From NCBI RefSeq assembly GCF_030345705.1, contig NZ_JAUASW010000002.1, forward strand, positions 558,001 to 622,000: a DNA stretch of 64,000 nt, given 5' to 3'. The notes below the pieces were generated by a model that made no database searches, had not been told where the DNA came from, and worked only from the letters and a program-made list of their open reading frames with translations. This DNA comes from Pelomonas sp. SE-A7. GTDB lineage: Bacteria > Pseudomonadota > Gammaproteobacteria > Burkholderiales > Burkholderiaceae_C. The position numbers were made by a program, and so were the translations under genes. This document shows, piece by piece, positions 25,996 through 39,855 of the stretch (its first letter is position 1; the number at the start of each line of letters is the position of its first letter).

Positions 25996-26330
25996 CGAAC
26001 CGGCACTCCGGACAGCCAAGCGACGCTGGACCGGGGAGATATTGAACTGAAGAGCTTGCATGACCAACCCTTGTCGAATCGTGATGCCGGGATTCTGTCC
26101 GGTGGCAGGGAAAACAGAAGGCACTGATTCCCGAACTCTCATGCAACGGTATTCTGGGCGCATGATCCCCCAAAAGCTGTGCAATATTGCTCTTGCCAAG
26201 TCCGCGTTCCGATGGGCGCGACGCTACAAGCGATGAGTGGTCGGGCCAGGTAAGTACTTGATACCAAGCCCCGCAATGCAGAAGGCCGCCCCTCGGGGCG
26301 GCCTTCAGTTTCTGGGGCAGGAGGACCGGC
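25996..26330. other. Intergenic region between pilE and gltD
   Basis: This 335-bp stretch holds the alternative extended pilE start (26061), a 10-bp palindrome GCAATATTGC at 26181-26190, and the gltBD terminator hairpin at 26281-26306. No convincing pilE promoter is recognised. I see no further gene. Confidence 0.6.
26281..26306 (-). terminator. Terminator hairpin after gltBD
   Basis: A perfect 12-bp stem GAAGGCCGCCCC / GGGGCGGCCTTC with a 2-base loop (or 11 bp with 4) lies 24 bp after the gltD stop. The minus-strand tail is poor in T, so it may act with Rho or as an mRNA-stabilising hairpin. On the plus strand the tail is AGTTTCT. Confidence 0.6.
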
Positions 26331-27806
<1,476 letters not shown>

Positions 27807-27831
27807 GATGGCTACTTCCTAGTGTTGGGCT

Positions 27832-32595
<4,764 letters not shown>

Positions 32596-32681
32596 GGCGC
32601 TCTCCAACTACTGACTACTGACGCGAAGAAAGGAGCCGCGAGATTACTGCGCTGCAGCATTACATACAAGAACGAACAATA

Positions 32682-32738
32682 GGGGTCAGACTCCTTTTAC
32701 TGCGATGAGTCAGATTGCAACTGCGTTAATTGGGGACA
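32682..32738 (+). repeat. GGGGTCAGACTCC / GGGGACA motifs beside the RAYT
   Basis: GGGGTCAGACTCC (32682-32694) and TTGGGGACA (32730-32738) lie just after the 3' end of the transposase gene. A mirrored TGTCCCC is at 33476-33482 near its 5' end. Such GGGGTCAGA/GGGGACA motifs are often seen beside IS200-like and REP-associated transposase genes in proteobacteria, from memory. Confidence 0.5.
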
Positions 32739-33482
32739 CAGTCATTCGACGGCCGCTGGCAGTGCGCGGCGACCAGCCGGTCTTCCCCGCTTGCGCGGTT
32801 GAACCGGCCGGTCGGTCTCATCGGCCAGTCCCTTCAGGAAAGCGGCCGAGCCCAGCGGCCAGCCCTTGTGGGCTGCCTCGGTCAGAGCCTTCCATTCCGA
32901 GGCCGCACAGCCCTGTTCCAGCCACTGCCTCCAGGCCATCTCGCGCTCGAACGGCGTATTGCCCATCGCCCAGAACAGCGCGTGGTCGTAGACCAGGGGG
33001 TCACGCCTCAGCCCCAGATGGTGGGCGGCGCTGGACCAGAGATAGTCGGCCGGCTGTCCGCCGAGCTGAGCCCGCTGCGGATTCAGCTCCAGGTAGCGCA
33101 TGCACGCCAGCAGGTAAGTGCTGGCTTCGATAGGTGCGGCTCGGAAGCGGCCGTCCCACAAGGTCCCGCTGCGGCCATGCCGCTTGTTGAAGGCCGCCAC
33201 ATAGCGGCGACCCAGGGCCTGCATCATGCGGCTGAGACCGTCCCCGGTTTCCGGCGTGGCCAGCAGGTGCAGGTGGTTGTCCATCAGCACATAGGCATGG
33301 ACCTGCACCTTGTAGGTCGCCGCGCATTCGCGCAGGTCGTCTAGCAGGCGCTGGCGGTCCTGGTCGTCGGCCACGATGGGCTGGCGATTCAGGCCGCGCT
33401 GGATCAGGTGATGGGGCAGTCCTGGGACGGCAAGTCGAGCAAGTCGGGCCATGGAAGGGGCAGACAGATTGAACCTGTCCCC
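32732..33482 (-). mobile_element. RAYT (REP-associated transposase) unit
   Basis: The unit is bounded by inverted GGGGACA motifs. The left end reads TGCGTTAATTGGGGACA, and the right end on the minus strand reads GCGCAATAATGGGGACA. It holds one Y1 transposase gene. Two hairpins at 33497-33557 follow the right end. RAYTs are usually domesticated single-copy genes that spread REP sequences rather than themselves. The boundaries are approximate. Confidence 0.5.
32742..33452 (-). CDS. REP-associated tyrosine transposase (Y1_Tnp/RAYT)
   Basis: This 236-residue HUH-type nuclease of the IS200/RAYT family starts MARLARLAVPGLPHHLIQRG. The metal-binding HLH is at residues 60-62 in MDNHLHLLATP, and the probable catalytic Tyr84 is in RRYVAAFNKRHGRSGTLWDGRF. 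Enzymes of this group cut and join single-stranded REP hairpins. The protein is full length with a basic C-terminal tail. The ATG at 33452 gives the family N terminus, although the frame is open for 28 more codons. It lies between gltB and dgt in an otherwise housekeeping context. Confidence 0.88.
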   Translation of the reverse strand: MARLARLAVPGLPHHLIQRGLNRQPIVADDQDRQRLLDDLRECAATYKVQVHAYVLMDNHLHLLATPETGDGLSRMMQALGRRYVAAFNKRHGRSGTLWDGRFRAAPIEASTYLLACMRYLELNPQRAQLGGQPADYLWSSAAHHLGLRRDPLVYDHALFWAMGNTPFEREMAWRQWLEQGCAASEWKALTEAAHKGWPLGSAAFLKGLADETDRPVQPRKRGRPAGRRALPAAVE

Positions 33483-33496
33483 ATTATTGCGCCTCA

Positions 33497-33557
33497 GCCC
33501 GGCCGCTCGTATGGCGTCCGGGCCTTCGTCAGCCACAGGCTCCTACCGGAGCCTGTG
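33497..33557. repeat. Two tandem hairpins, candidate REP/BIME
   Basis: The first hairpin has arms GCCCGG (33497-33502) and CCGGGC (33518-33523). The second is a perfect 10-bp stem CACAGGCTCC / GGAGCCTGTG with loop TACC (33534-33557). They lie between the RAYT 5' end and the dgt stop codon. They have no T tract, so they are not plain terminators. REP sequences recognised by RAYTs have this form, but other copies are needed to confirm. Confidence 0.5.
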
Positions 33558-33564
33558 CACGGAC

Positions 33565-34698
33565 TCAGACCTGGATCAGTTGCTGCCCGGTCAGGCGCTG
33601 GTGTTCCTTGATCGCATAGCGGTCGGTCATGCCCGCGATGTAGTCGGCCACGGCACGCGGCTTGTCGGGAGCGGCCGAGAACTCCTCGGGCATCTGGGCC
33701 GGGTCCGTCATGTAGAGCGAGAACAGGTCGCGCAAGACCTGCTCCGCCCGGGTCCGGGTCTGAGCGACCTGGGGATGGCGGTAGAGGTTGGCGAACAGGA
33801 ATCGCTTGAGCTCGGTACTGGCGGAGCGCATTTCTTTGCTGAAGCGAAGCAGCGGAGCATCGGCGGTGCGGACGGCTTCGACGTCGGCCGGGGCCGCTTC
33901 CTCCAGCCGGGTGCGGCTTGCGTCAATGATGTCGTAGACCTGGTTGGACAGCATGCGCCTGATGGTCTCGGCCAGCAGGCGTTTGCCGACCAGTTGGGGA
34001 TACTCGGCCAGGGCCTCGCGCAGGTAGCGCTGCACCAGCGGCACGGCTTCCAGTTGCTCCAGCGTGACCAGGCCCGAGCGCACGCCGTCGTCGATGTCGT
34101 GGGCGTTGTAGGCCACCTCGTCGGCCAGATTGCAGAGCTGGGCCTCGAGGCTGGGCTGGCCGCCATTCAGGAACCGAGCTGCTATGCCGTCGGGCTCCAC
34201 GGCTTCTATGGCTTGCGCGTTGCGGCGCGAGCAATGCTTGAGGATGCCCTCGCGCGATTCGAAGCTGAGATTGAGCCCATCGAAGGCTGGATAGCGCTGC
34301 TCCAGCAGGTCCACCACGCGCAGGCTCTGCAGGTTGTGCTCGAAGCCGCCGTAGTCCTTCATGCAGTCGTCGAGCACGTCCTGGCCCGCATGGCCGAAGG
34401 GCGTGTGGCCCAGGTCGTGGGCCAGGGCGATGGTCTCGATCAGGTCTTCGTCCAGGCCCAGGCTGCGGGCGATGGAGCGGCCCAGCTGGGCCACTTCCAG
34501 CGAATGGGTCAGCCGGGTGCGGAACAGGTCGCCCTCGTGGTTGAGGAAGACCTGGGTCTTGTAGACCAGGCGACGAAAGGCCGTGCTGTGGACGATGCGG
34601 TCGCGGTCGCGCTGGAATTCGCTGCGCGTTGGCGCCGGAGGCTCGGGGAAGCGGCGGCCTCGGCTGCGGTTCGGGTGGCAGGCGTAGGCGGCGCGCAT
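33565..34698 (-). CDS. dgt: Deoxyguanosinetriphosphate triphosphohydrolase-like protein
   Basis: This 377-residue HD-domain phosphohydrolase of the dGTPase family hydrolyses dNTPs to deoxynucleosides and tripolyphosphate. The metal-binding histidines and aspartates are in RLTHSLEVAQ and ALAHDLGHTPFGHAG, with NLADEVAYNAHDIDDG further on. The length fits the type 2 (Dgt-like) subfamily rather than E. coli Dgt (505 residues), so the substrate range is uncertain. It lies 16 bp after aroB in the aroK-aroB-dgt run. Confidence 0.93.
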   Translation of the reverse strand: MRAAYACHPNRSRGRRFPEPPAPTRSEFQRDRDRIVHSTAFRRLVYKTQVFLNHEGDLFRTRLTHSLEVAQLGRSIARSLGLDEDLIETIALAHDLGHTPFGHAGQDVLDDCMKDYGGFEHNLQSLRVVDLLEQRYPAFDGLNLSFESREGILKHCSRRNAQAIEAVEPDGIAARFLNGGQPSLEAQLCNLADEVAYNAHDIDDGVRSGLVTLEQLEAVPLVQRYLREALAEYPQLVGKRLLAETIRRMLSNQVYDIIDASRTRLEEAAPADVEAVRTADAPLLRFSKEMRSASTELKRFLFANLYRHPQVAQTRTRAEQVLRDLFSLYMTDPAQMPEEFSAAPDKPRAVADYIAGMTDRYAIKEHQRLTGQQLIQV

Positions 34699-34714
34699 CT
34701 TGGGGTGTCCCGGG

Positions 34715-35815
34715 TCAGGCGGCCGTGCAGTGTTCGAGCACCTCGGCCACCAGGGCTTCGGGCGCGCTTCGCATCACGGCCTTGCCCAGGGCCTCGATCA
34801 GCACGAAGCGGATCTCGCCGCCCTCGGCCTTCTTGTCGACCCGCATCAGCTCCAGATAGCGTTCAGTGCCCAGTCGCGGACCTATCGTGGGCAGCCCCGC
34901 CCTCTGGATGACGCGGCGCATGCGGCTCGCAAATTCGGCCGGCATCAGGCCAAGCCGTACCGACAACTCGCTGGCCATCACCATGCCGCAGCCAACGCCC
35001 TCGCCGTGCAGCCATTCGCCATAGCCCAGGCCGGTCTCAATGGCATGGCCGAAGGTGTGGCCGAAATTGAGGATGGCGCGCAGGCCGCTCTCGCGCTCGT
35101 CCTGGCCCACGACCCAGGCCTTGATCTCGCAGCTGCGCTTCACGGCATGGGCCAGTGCGGTCTTGTCACGCGCCATCAGGGCATCAAGATTGGCCTCGAT
35201 CCAGTCCAGGAAGGCGGCATCGGCGATGGGGCCGTACTTGATCACCTCGGCCAGGCCGGCGGACAGCTCGCGCTGCGGCAGGGTGTCCAGCGTGTCCAGG
35301 TCGGCCAGCACCCGCACAGGCTGGTAGAAGGCTCCGACCATGTTCTTGCCCAGCGGATGATTGATGGCCGTCTTGCCGCCCACCGAGGAATCGACCTGCG
35401 AAAGCAAGGTGGTGGGCACCTGGACGAAGGGCACTCCGCGCATGTAGACCGCCGCGGCGAAGCCGGTCATGTCGCCGATCACACCGCCGCCCAGGGCGAC
35501 CAGTACCGTCTTGCGGTCGCAGGCCGTGGCCAGCAGCTGGTCGATGATGGCGTTGAGAGAGGTCCAGTCCTTGTGCTCTTCGCCGTCCGGAAGGACCACG
35601 GTCTCGATACGCTGGAAGTGCGACGCCAGTTGCGCCCTCACCCGCTCCAAGTAGAGCGGTGCCACCGTTTCGTTGCTGACAATCAGTGCCGCGGCCGCCT
35701 TGGGCAGGCCCTGCCAGCTGGCGGCTTGATCGAGCAGTCCGGGGGCGATCAGGATGTCGTAGCTGCGCTCGGCCAGCGCGATGGGCACGGTGATCAGGGA
35801 CAGCTGGGAACTCAT
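34715..35815 (-). CDS. aroB: 3-dehydroquinate synthase
   Basis: This 366-residue NAD+-dependent metalloenzyme converts DAHP to 3-dehydroquinate, step two of the shikimate pathway. It has ALGGGVIGDMTGFAAAVYMRG, the PTTLLSQVDSSVGGKTAIN block and the metal-ligand region NFGHTFGHAIE. The ATG at 35815 gives the usual N terminus. It follows aroK by 31 bp, the conserved aroK-aroB pair. Confidence 0.96.
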   Translation of the reverse strand: MSSQLSLITVPIALAERSYDILIAPGLLDQAASWQGLPKAAAALIVSNETVAPLYLERVRAQLASHFQRIETVVLPDGEEHKDWTSLNAIIDQLLATACDRKTVLVALGGGVIGDMTGFAAAVYMRGVPFVQVPTTLLSQVDSSVGGKTAINHPLGKNMVGAFYQPVRVLADLDTLDTLPQRELSAGLAEVIKYGPIADAAFLDWIEANLDALMARDKTALAHAVKRSCEIKAWVVGQDERESGLRAILNFGHTFGHAIETGLGYGEWLHGEGVGCGMVMASELSVRLGLMPAEFASRMRRVIQRAGLPTIGPRLGTERYLELMRVDKKAEGGEIRFVLIEALGKAVMRSAPEALVAEVLEHCTAA

Positions 35816-35846
35816 GCCCGGAGTGTACGGGCCGCTACTGCATGCC

Positions 35847-36416
35847 TTAGACGTCTCGCTCGGCACCGACCGAGGCCTTGACACGCGTGGGGCTGACCAG
35901 GCCGGCGAGTTCCAACTGCATCAGCACCATGTTGACCAGGCCGTGGACCGAGGGTCGGCCCGTTTCCAGCACATAGTGGGCGGTGCGCCGATACAGCGGG
36001 TCGCGCTGGCCGAACAGTTCGCGCAGCTTGCCCATCGGATCCTTCACCTGCAGCAAAGGCCGGGTCGTGTCATGGCGAAGCCGGCGGAACAGCTCTTCCG
36101 GCGTGGAGCGCAGATAGATCACCGTGGCCTGTTCGTGCAGGCATTGGCGGTTTTCTTCGCGCAGCACAGCGCCACCACCGGTGGCCAGCACCATCTCCTG
36201 CTCATGACTCAGCAGCGTGGCGATGACTTCGCTCTCGATCAGCCGGAAAGCCTCTTCGCCCTCCCGGGCAAAGAACTCCTTGATCGAACAGCCGATCCGC
36301 TTCTCGATTTCGGCGTCCGAATCGACAAAAGGCACGTCGAGTTGACGTGCCAGTTGTTTGCCGACGGTGGACTTGCCACCGCCGGGCATGCCTACGAGAG
36401 CCAGTCTCAGGGGCAC
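35847..36416 (-). CDS. aroK: Shikimate kinase
   Basis: This 189-residue enzyme phosphorylates shikimate. The P-loop GMPGGGKST is at residues 9-17, followed by DSDAEIEKRIGCSI (substrate Asp) and the LATGGGAV motif. The lid region is TRPLLQVKDP. The start is a GTG that overlaps the end of the Ig-domain lipoprotein gene by 10 bp, so translation is probably coupled to the pilM-Q operon. Confidence 0.95.
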   Translation of the reverse strand: MPLRLALVGMPGGGKSTVGKQLARQLDVPFVDSDAEIEKRIGCSIKEFFAREGEEAFRLIESEVIATLLSHEQEMVLATGGGAVLREENRQCLHEQATVIYLRSTPEELFRRLRHDTTRPLLQVKDPMGKLRELFGQRDPLYRRTAHYVLETGRPSVHGLVNMVLMQLELAGLVSPTRVKASVGAERDV

Positions 36417-39400
36417 GAGGCCTTTTTGACGACGTTCAGCGTCACGGTCGTGGTCAGACCACCCGGCGACTTGAACGCGATCGCCACCAGCCCTTCACTA
36501 GCCGTATCGAAGGCATAGCTGACCGTTGCCCTGGAGGCATCCAGCGTGCTGGCGACCGGGCTGCCTCCAATCACCGAGCTCGCAAAACCTTGGGTCGGCG
36601 TCGACGACGAAATCACCGTCCCTGCCGCCATAGGATTGAGTCGATAGGCATTGGCGTCGGCCGCCAGAATCTGGAAGCTTCCCGTCTTGGCAGTGGTGCA
36701 AACCACGTCGAGACTGTCCACCACGCTGAAGGTCGTCTTCGGCCTGGCCGGGTCGCCATCGGTCGCAAGACTGATGGTCGGCCCGTTCTTGGCAATGGTT
36801 GCAGATGCATCAGTAGGCCAGAGTGGCCGCGCTTCAGAGGTCGACAGCACCGTCTCGATAGCACGCCGCACATAGACCTGGCCGGCACCGCTCCAGACCC
36901 CGTCGCACGTGCCTGCCACGGAAGGCGTGAAGGCGCTCAGCAACATGGTCGCGGGAGGTGCGACGCAGGCATTCTTGTTGTTGATGGTCAGGCTGATGAA
37001 CTCGTTGCCGGTCGGGTCGTTGTTGTAGTACCTATCCTTGAAGATATTGCCCAGGTCCTGGAACGGTTCGCCCAGGTCGTAGACGTTGTTGCCGTTGAGG
37101 TCGATGAAGGATTCTTCACCCAGCGCGTAGGCGATCACCGTGATACGACCATCGTCAGGCTTGGGCTGCGAGGTCACGAAGTTGGCCGTGAGACGGGCGA
37201 TGCCATTGACCTGCTGGATCTGCTTGACTGCCTCGATCTGGCCGCCTTCGGTCACGAAGTTCACCGAGGTGCCCGCCGGCACCGGGTTGCCGCTGCGGTC
37301 GGAGGCGATGATCTGATAGGTGTTGGGCGTGCCGTCGATGCCATAGCCCTCGATGTTCTTGGTGCCCTGCGACAGCGAGAAGTTGGCCTGCGAGGGCAAG
37401 CCGACTGCCACACTGAGATTGCTGGACACCGTAGCGATGGCCGGCGACGAGCCCTGGAGCTTGGCGTGGATACGCACAGGCGTCGGCTGGGTGCCCGAGT
37501 TGACGCGGGCCGACACCCGACCCAGGGCGTTGGAAGTTTGCGTGAACGGATTGGCCGAAGGCGGTTCGACGGCCTCGACGCCATGCCCCTCCATGATCAC
37601 GCCACCAGCACCGGTCTGCAGCCGCATCTCGACCACGCGGTTGGGCAGGGGGTTTCCTGCAGCGTCACGAACCTCGAAGGTCACCAGCGATGACTCCGTG
37701 AAGCCGGATCCTTTCAGATAGATGGCTTCGGGCAGCGCCTGGACAAAGGCCAGGCTGGCCGCGGCCGGCGCATCGATCGGCAGGGTCAGCGACCTGGTCG
37801 CCGCCGTGCCGTCAATCACCGCCTGGATCTGGTCCGAGGCCTGGACCGCACCGCAGCCGTTGTCGCGGAACTGGATGGTGACGGTATTGCTGGTGGCCGA
37901 CAGCGTCGACGGCGACAGGCTGGCCTTGCCCTGAGCGGTACACGAGGAGCTGAGCGTCAGCTTGACTGGCGAGGTCACGCTCGCCCCGGACAGGCCCAGC
38001 GTCAGCGTGGTCTGACCGTAGGCCGAGAGAGGGCTGAGCAGCGGCGTCAGGCTGTTGATGGATACATCGGTCGCCTGGACCTGGAAGCCCTTGGTTGCCT
38101 GCAGATTGGTGCCTGCATAGGTCGCCGTTGCATTGATCTCGTCGGCACCAGCCGACGAGGTGCTGGTGGGCGACATCACAACGATGGCGTCGCCATTGGC
38201 GTCGGTCAGTGCAGTTGCAACATTGGTCTTGGCCAGGCTACGGATGACCGTGAAGGTCACGACCTGACCGGCCACCACGGCGCCACGGCTGTCCGTTAGA
38301 TGGGCGGTCACGGTGGCGGGCACGGCCGCGCTGATGGAGGCCGAGCTGAGCGTCAGCTGCAGCACCGGAATGCCTGAGGAACCGCTGGTCGCCAATTGCA
38401 GGGCCGCTTGCGCCAGCACGGCGACGCCACCCACGGTGACGCGGGCCTCGACCACGTCACCCCCGCTGGCACCTACACGCGGACTGATGACGACCGAGCC
38501 TGCACCGGTGCCGTCGGTCTTGGCCGTCGAAGCATCAAAGCTGACGAGGCCGTACTGGGATGAGAAGCTGACCACTGCGTCCTTGACGATGGCGCCGGTC
38601 GGATCCTTCACGACGGCAACGGCCGTCGCAGGCTGCGTGCTCGAAATCAGGGAATTGCTGAGCGTCAGCGTGACCGATGGCTTCTCGCCGACGATCTGCA
38701 CACCGAGTTCGGTCAGGAGGTCCTTGCCGGACACCGACGCGCTGGCCTGCACCACGTCGGCCGAGGTGGTCGCGCCGTCCTTGGGCAGCATCGTGGTCGA
38801 TGCGACACCCGAGGCATTGGTCAGAGCGCTTGTGTTGCCGAAGCTGACACCCCCGGTCTTGGAGACGAAGCTGACCAAACGGCCGGCCACCGGCTTGGCT
38901 TGAGCATCGCGGACCGTTGCCTGCAGTGCCACCGCGCCCGTGGAGGTCTTGAGCGTGGTCGTGGTGGCGCCCAACGTCAGGGTGGGCGCCGCCCCCTCGA
39001 CGGTGAAACCACGCTGGCCGCTGACCTGCACGCTGCTCACCGTGGCCGATGCCAGCAGTTCGTCGGCCCCGGTCAGGCCTGAACTGCCGGCAGAAACCGT
39101 CAGCGTTGCCACGCCACTGGCATTGGTCAGGACGGAGCTGCTGGACAGCTGCGCCAGGTTGCCGCGGGCCGTCGCCAGGTTGACCACCACGTTGGGCAAG
39201 CCGACGCCGGCGGCCGAACGAACCGTCACCGTGGCGGTACTCGGGAGCAAGGCAGTCACCGAGGTCGAGGACATCGCCACATCGAGCACAGGCCCTGCAT
39301 TGCCGCCGGGCGTCGGATCCACGACGTCGATCGTGGCCGTCCGGGTGATGGACCCGCTGGTGGCCGTGACCGTAATGGTCCGCTTGGACTGGTCCGAGCC

Positions 39401-39766
39401 AATGCTGATCGAGGCCGTCATTGAACCGGTCGTATCGGTCTTGGTGCCGCTGGGCGTCGCGATCGCGTTGCTGTTGACGCTGATGGTCACAGGAACATCG
39501 GCCACCGTGTTGCGCTTCGAATCCAGCGCAGATACCGTGACGACCGACTTGACCGAGCCGTCGGTCGGCAGGCTGGCCGTGCTCAGCACCAGGGCCAGGT
39601 CCGTGGCGGTCGCGCCGGTCCCGCCAGTACCACCGCCACCACCCCCACCCAGCACCGGCGTGCCCGCCGATCCTCCGCCTCCGCCGCAGGCAGTCATCAA
39701 TACGGTCAGCAGCAGCAGCGCCATGCGCGCAAACCAGCCTCGACCCAGTGCAGCGACCATCTTCAT
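36407..39766 (-). CDS. Large Ig-like (Big_1/invasin-type) lipoprotein in the pilQ-aroK interval
   Basis: This is a 1119-residue predicted outer-membrane or surface lipoprotein. The signal helix MALLLLTVLMTAC places the lipidated Cys at 27, followed by two glycine runs (residues 28-60). At least five repeats of about 100 residues follow, with the Ig-like Big_1 pattern (VTVSALDSKRNTVADVPVTI; VTVRSAAGVGLPNVVVNLAT; ATVRDAQAKPVAGRLVSFVS). More similar domains lie in the second half. A DLNGNNVYDLGE calcium-type loop lies near residue 900. The ATG at 39766 has GGAG seven bases upstream. Its place after pilQ suggests a pilus- or adhesion-related role, but the function is not known to me. Confidence 0.8.
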   Translation of the reverse strand: MKMVAALGRGWFARMALLLLTVLMTACGGGGGSAGTPVLGGGGGGGTGGTGATATDLALVLSTASLPTDGSVKSVVTVSALDSKRNTVADVPVTISVNSNAIATPSGTKTDTTGSMTASISIGSDQSKRTITVTATSGSITRTATIDVVDPTPGGNAGPVLDVAMSSTSVTALLPSTATVTVRSAAGVGLPNVVVNLATARGNLAQLSSSSVLTNASGVATLTVSAGSSGLTGADELLASATVSSVQVSGQRGFTVEGAAPTLTLGATTTTLKTSTGAVALQATVRDAQAKPVAGRLVSFVSKTGGVSFGNTSALTNASGVASTTMLPKDGATTSADVVQASASVSGKDLLTELGVQIVGEKPSVTLTLSNSLISSTQPATAVAVVKDPTGAIVKDAVVSFSSQYGLVSFDASTAKTDGTGAGSVVISPRVGASGGDVVEARVTVGGVAVLAQAALQLATSGSSGIPVLQLTLSSASISAAVPATVTAHLTDSRGAVVAGQVVTFTVIRSLAKTNVATALTDANGDAIVVMSPTSTSSAGADEINATATYAGTNLQATKGFQVQATDVSINSLTPLLSPLSAYGQTTLTLGLSGASVTSPVKLTLSSSCTAQGKASLSPSTLSATSNTVTIQFRDNGCGAVQASDQIQAVIDGTAATRSLTLPIDAPAAASLAFVQALPEAIYLKGSGFTESSLVTFEVRDAAGNPLPNRVVEMRLQTGAGGVIMEGHGVEAVEPPSANPFTQTSNALGRVSARVNSGTQPTPVRIHAKLQGSSPAIATVSSNLSVAVGLPSQANFSLSQGTKNIEGYGIDGTPNTYQIIASDRSGNPVPAGTSVNFVTEGGQIEAVKQIQQVNGIARLTANFVTSQPKPDDGRITVIAYALGEESFIDLNGNNVYDLGEPFQDLGNIFKDRYYNNDPTGNEFISLTINNKNACVAPPATMLLSAFTPSVAGTCDGVWSGAGQVYVRRAIETVLSTSEARPLWPTDASATIAKNGPTISLATDGDPARPKTTFSVVDSLDVVCTTAKTGSFQILAADANAYRLNPMAAGTVISSSTPTQGFASSVIGGSPVASTLDASRATVSYAFDTASEGLVAIAFKSPGGLTTTVTLNVVKKASCP

Positions 39767-39855
39767 CTCATATCTCCATCGGAACCGACGCACTTGCCGT
39801 CGGAATCTCCCTCAAGCCATTGGATTCACTTGCCATGCCGCGTCGCCGTGCCGAC

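Noticed and set aside
26180..26199. Sigma-54-like promoter upstream of pilE (TTGGCA...TTGCA on the minus strand)
   Set aside because: The GG and GC elements are 13 bases apart instead of the required 10.
32596..32741. A sigma-70 promoter for gltB
   Set aside because: Several half-matching boxes exist (for example TGTAAT on the minus strand), but none has a suitable -35 at the right distance.
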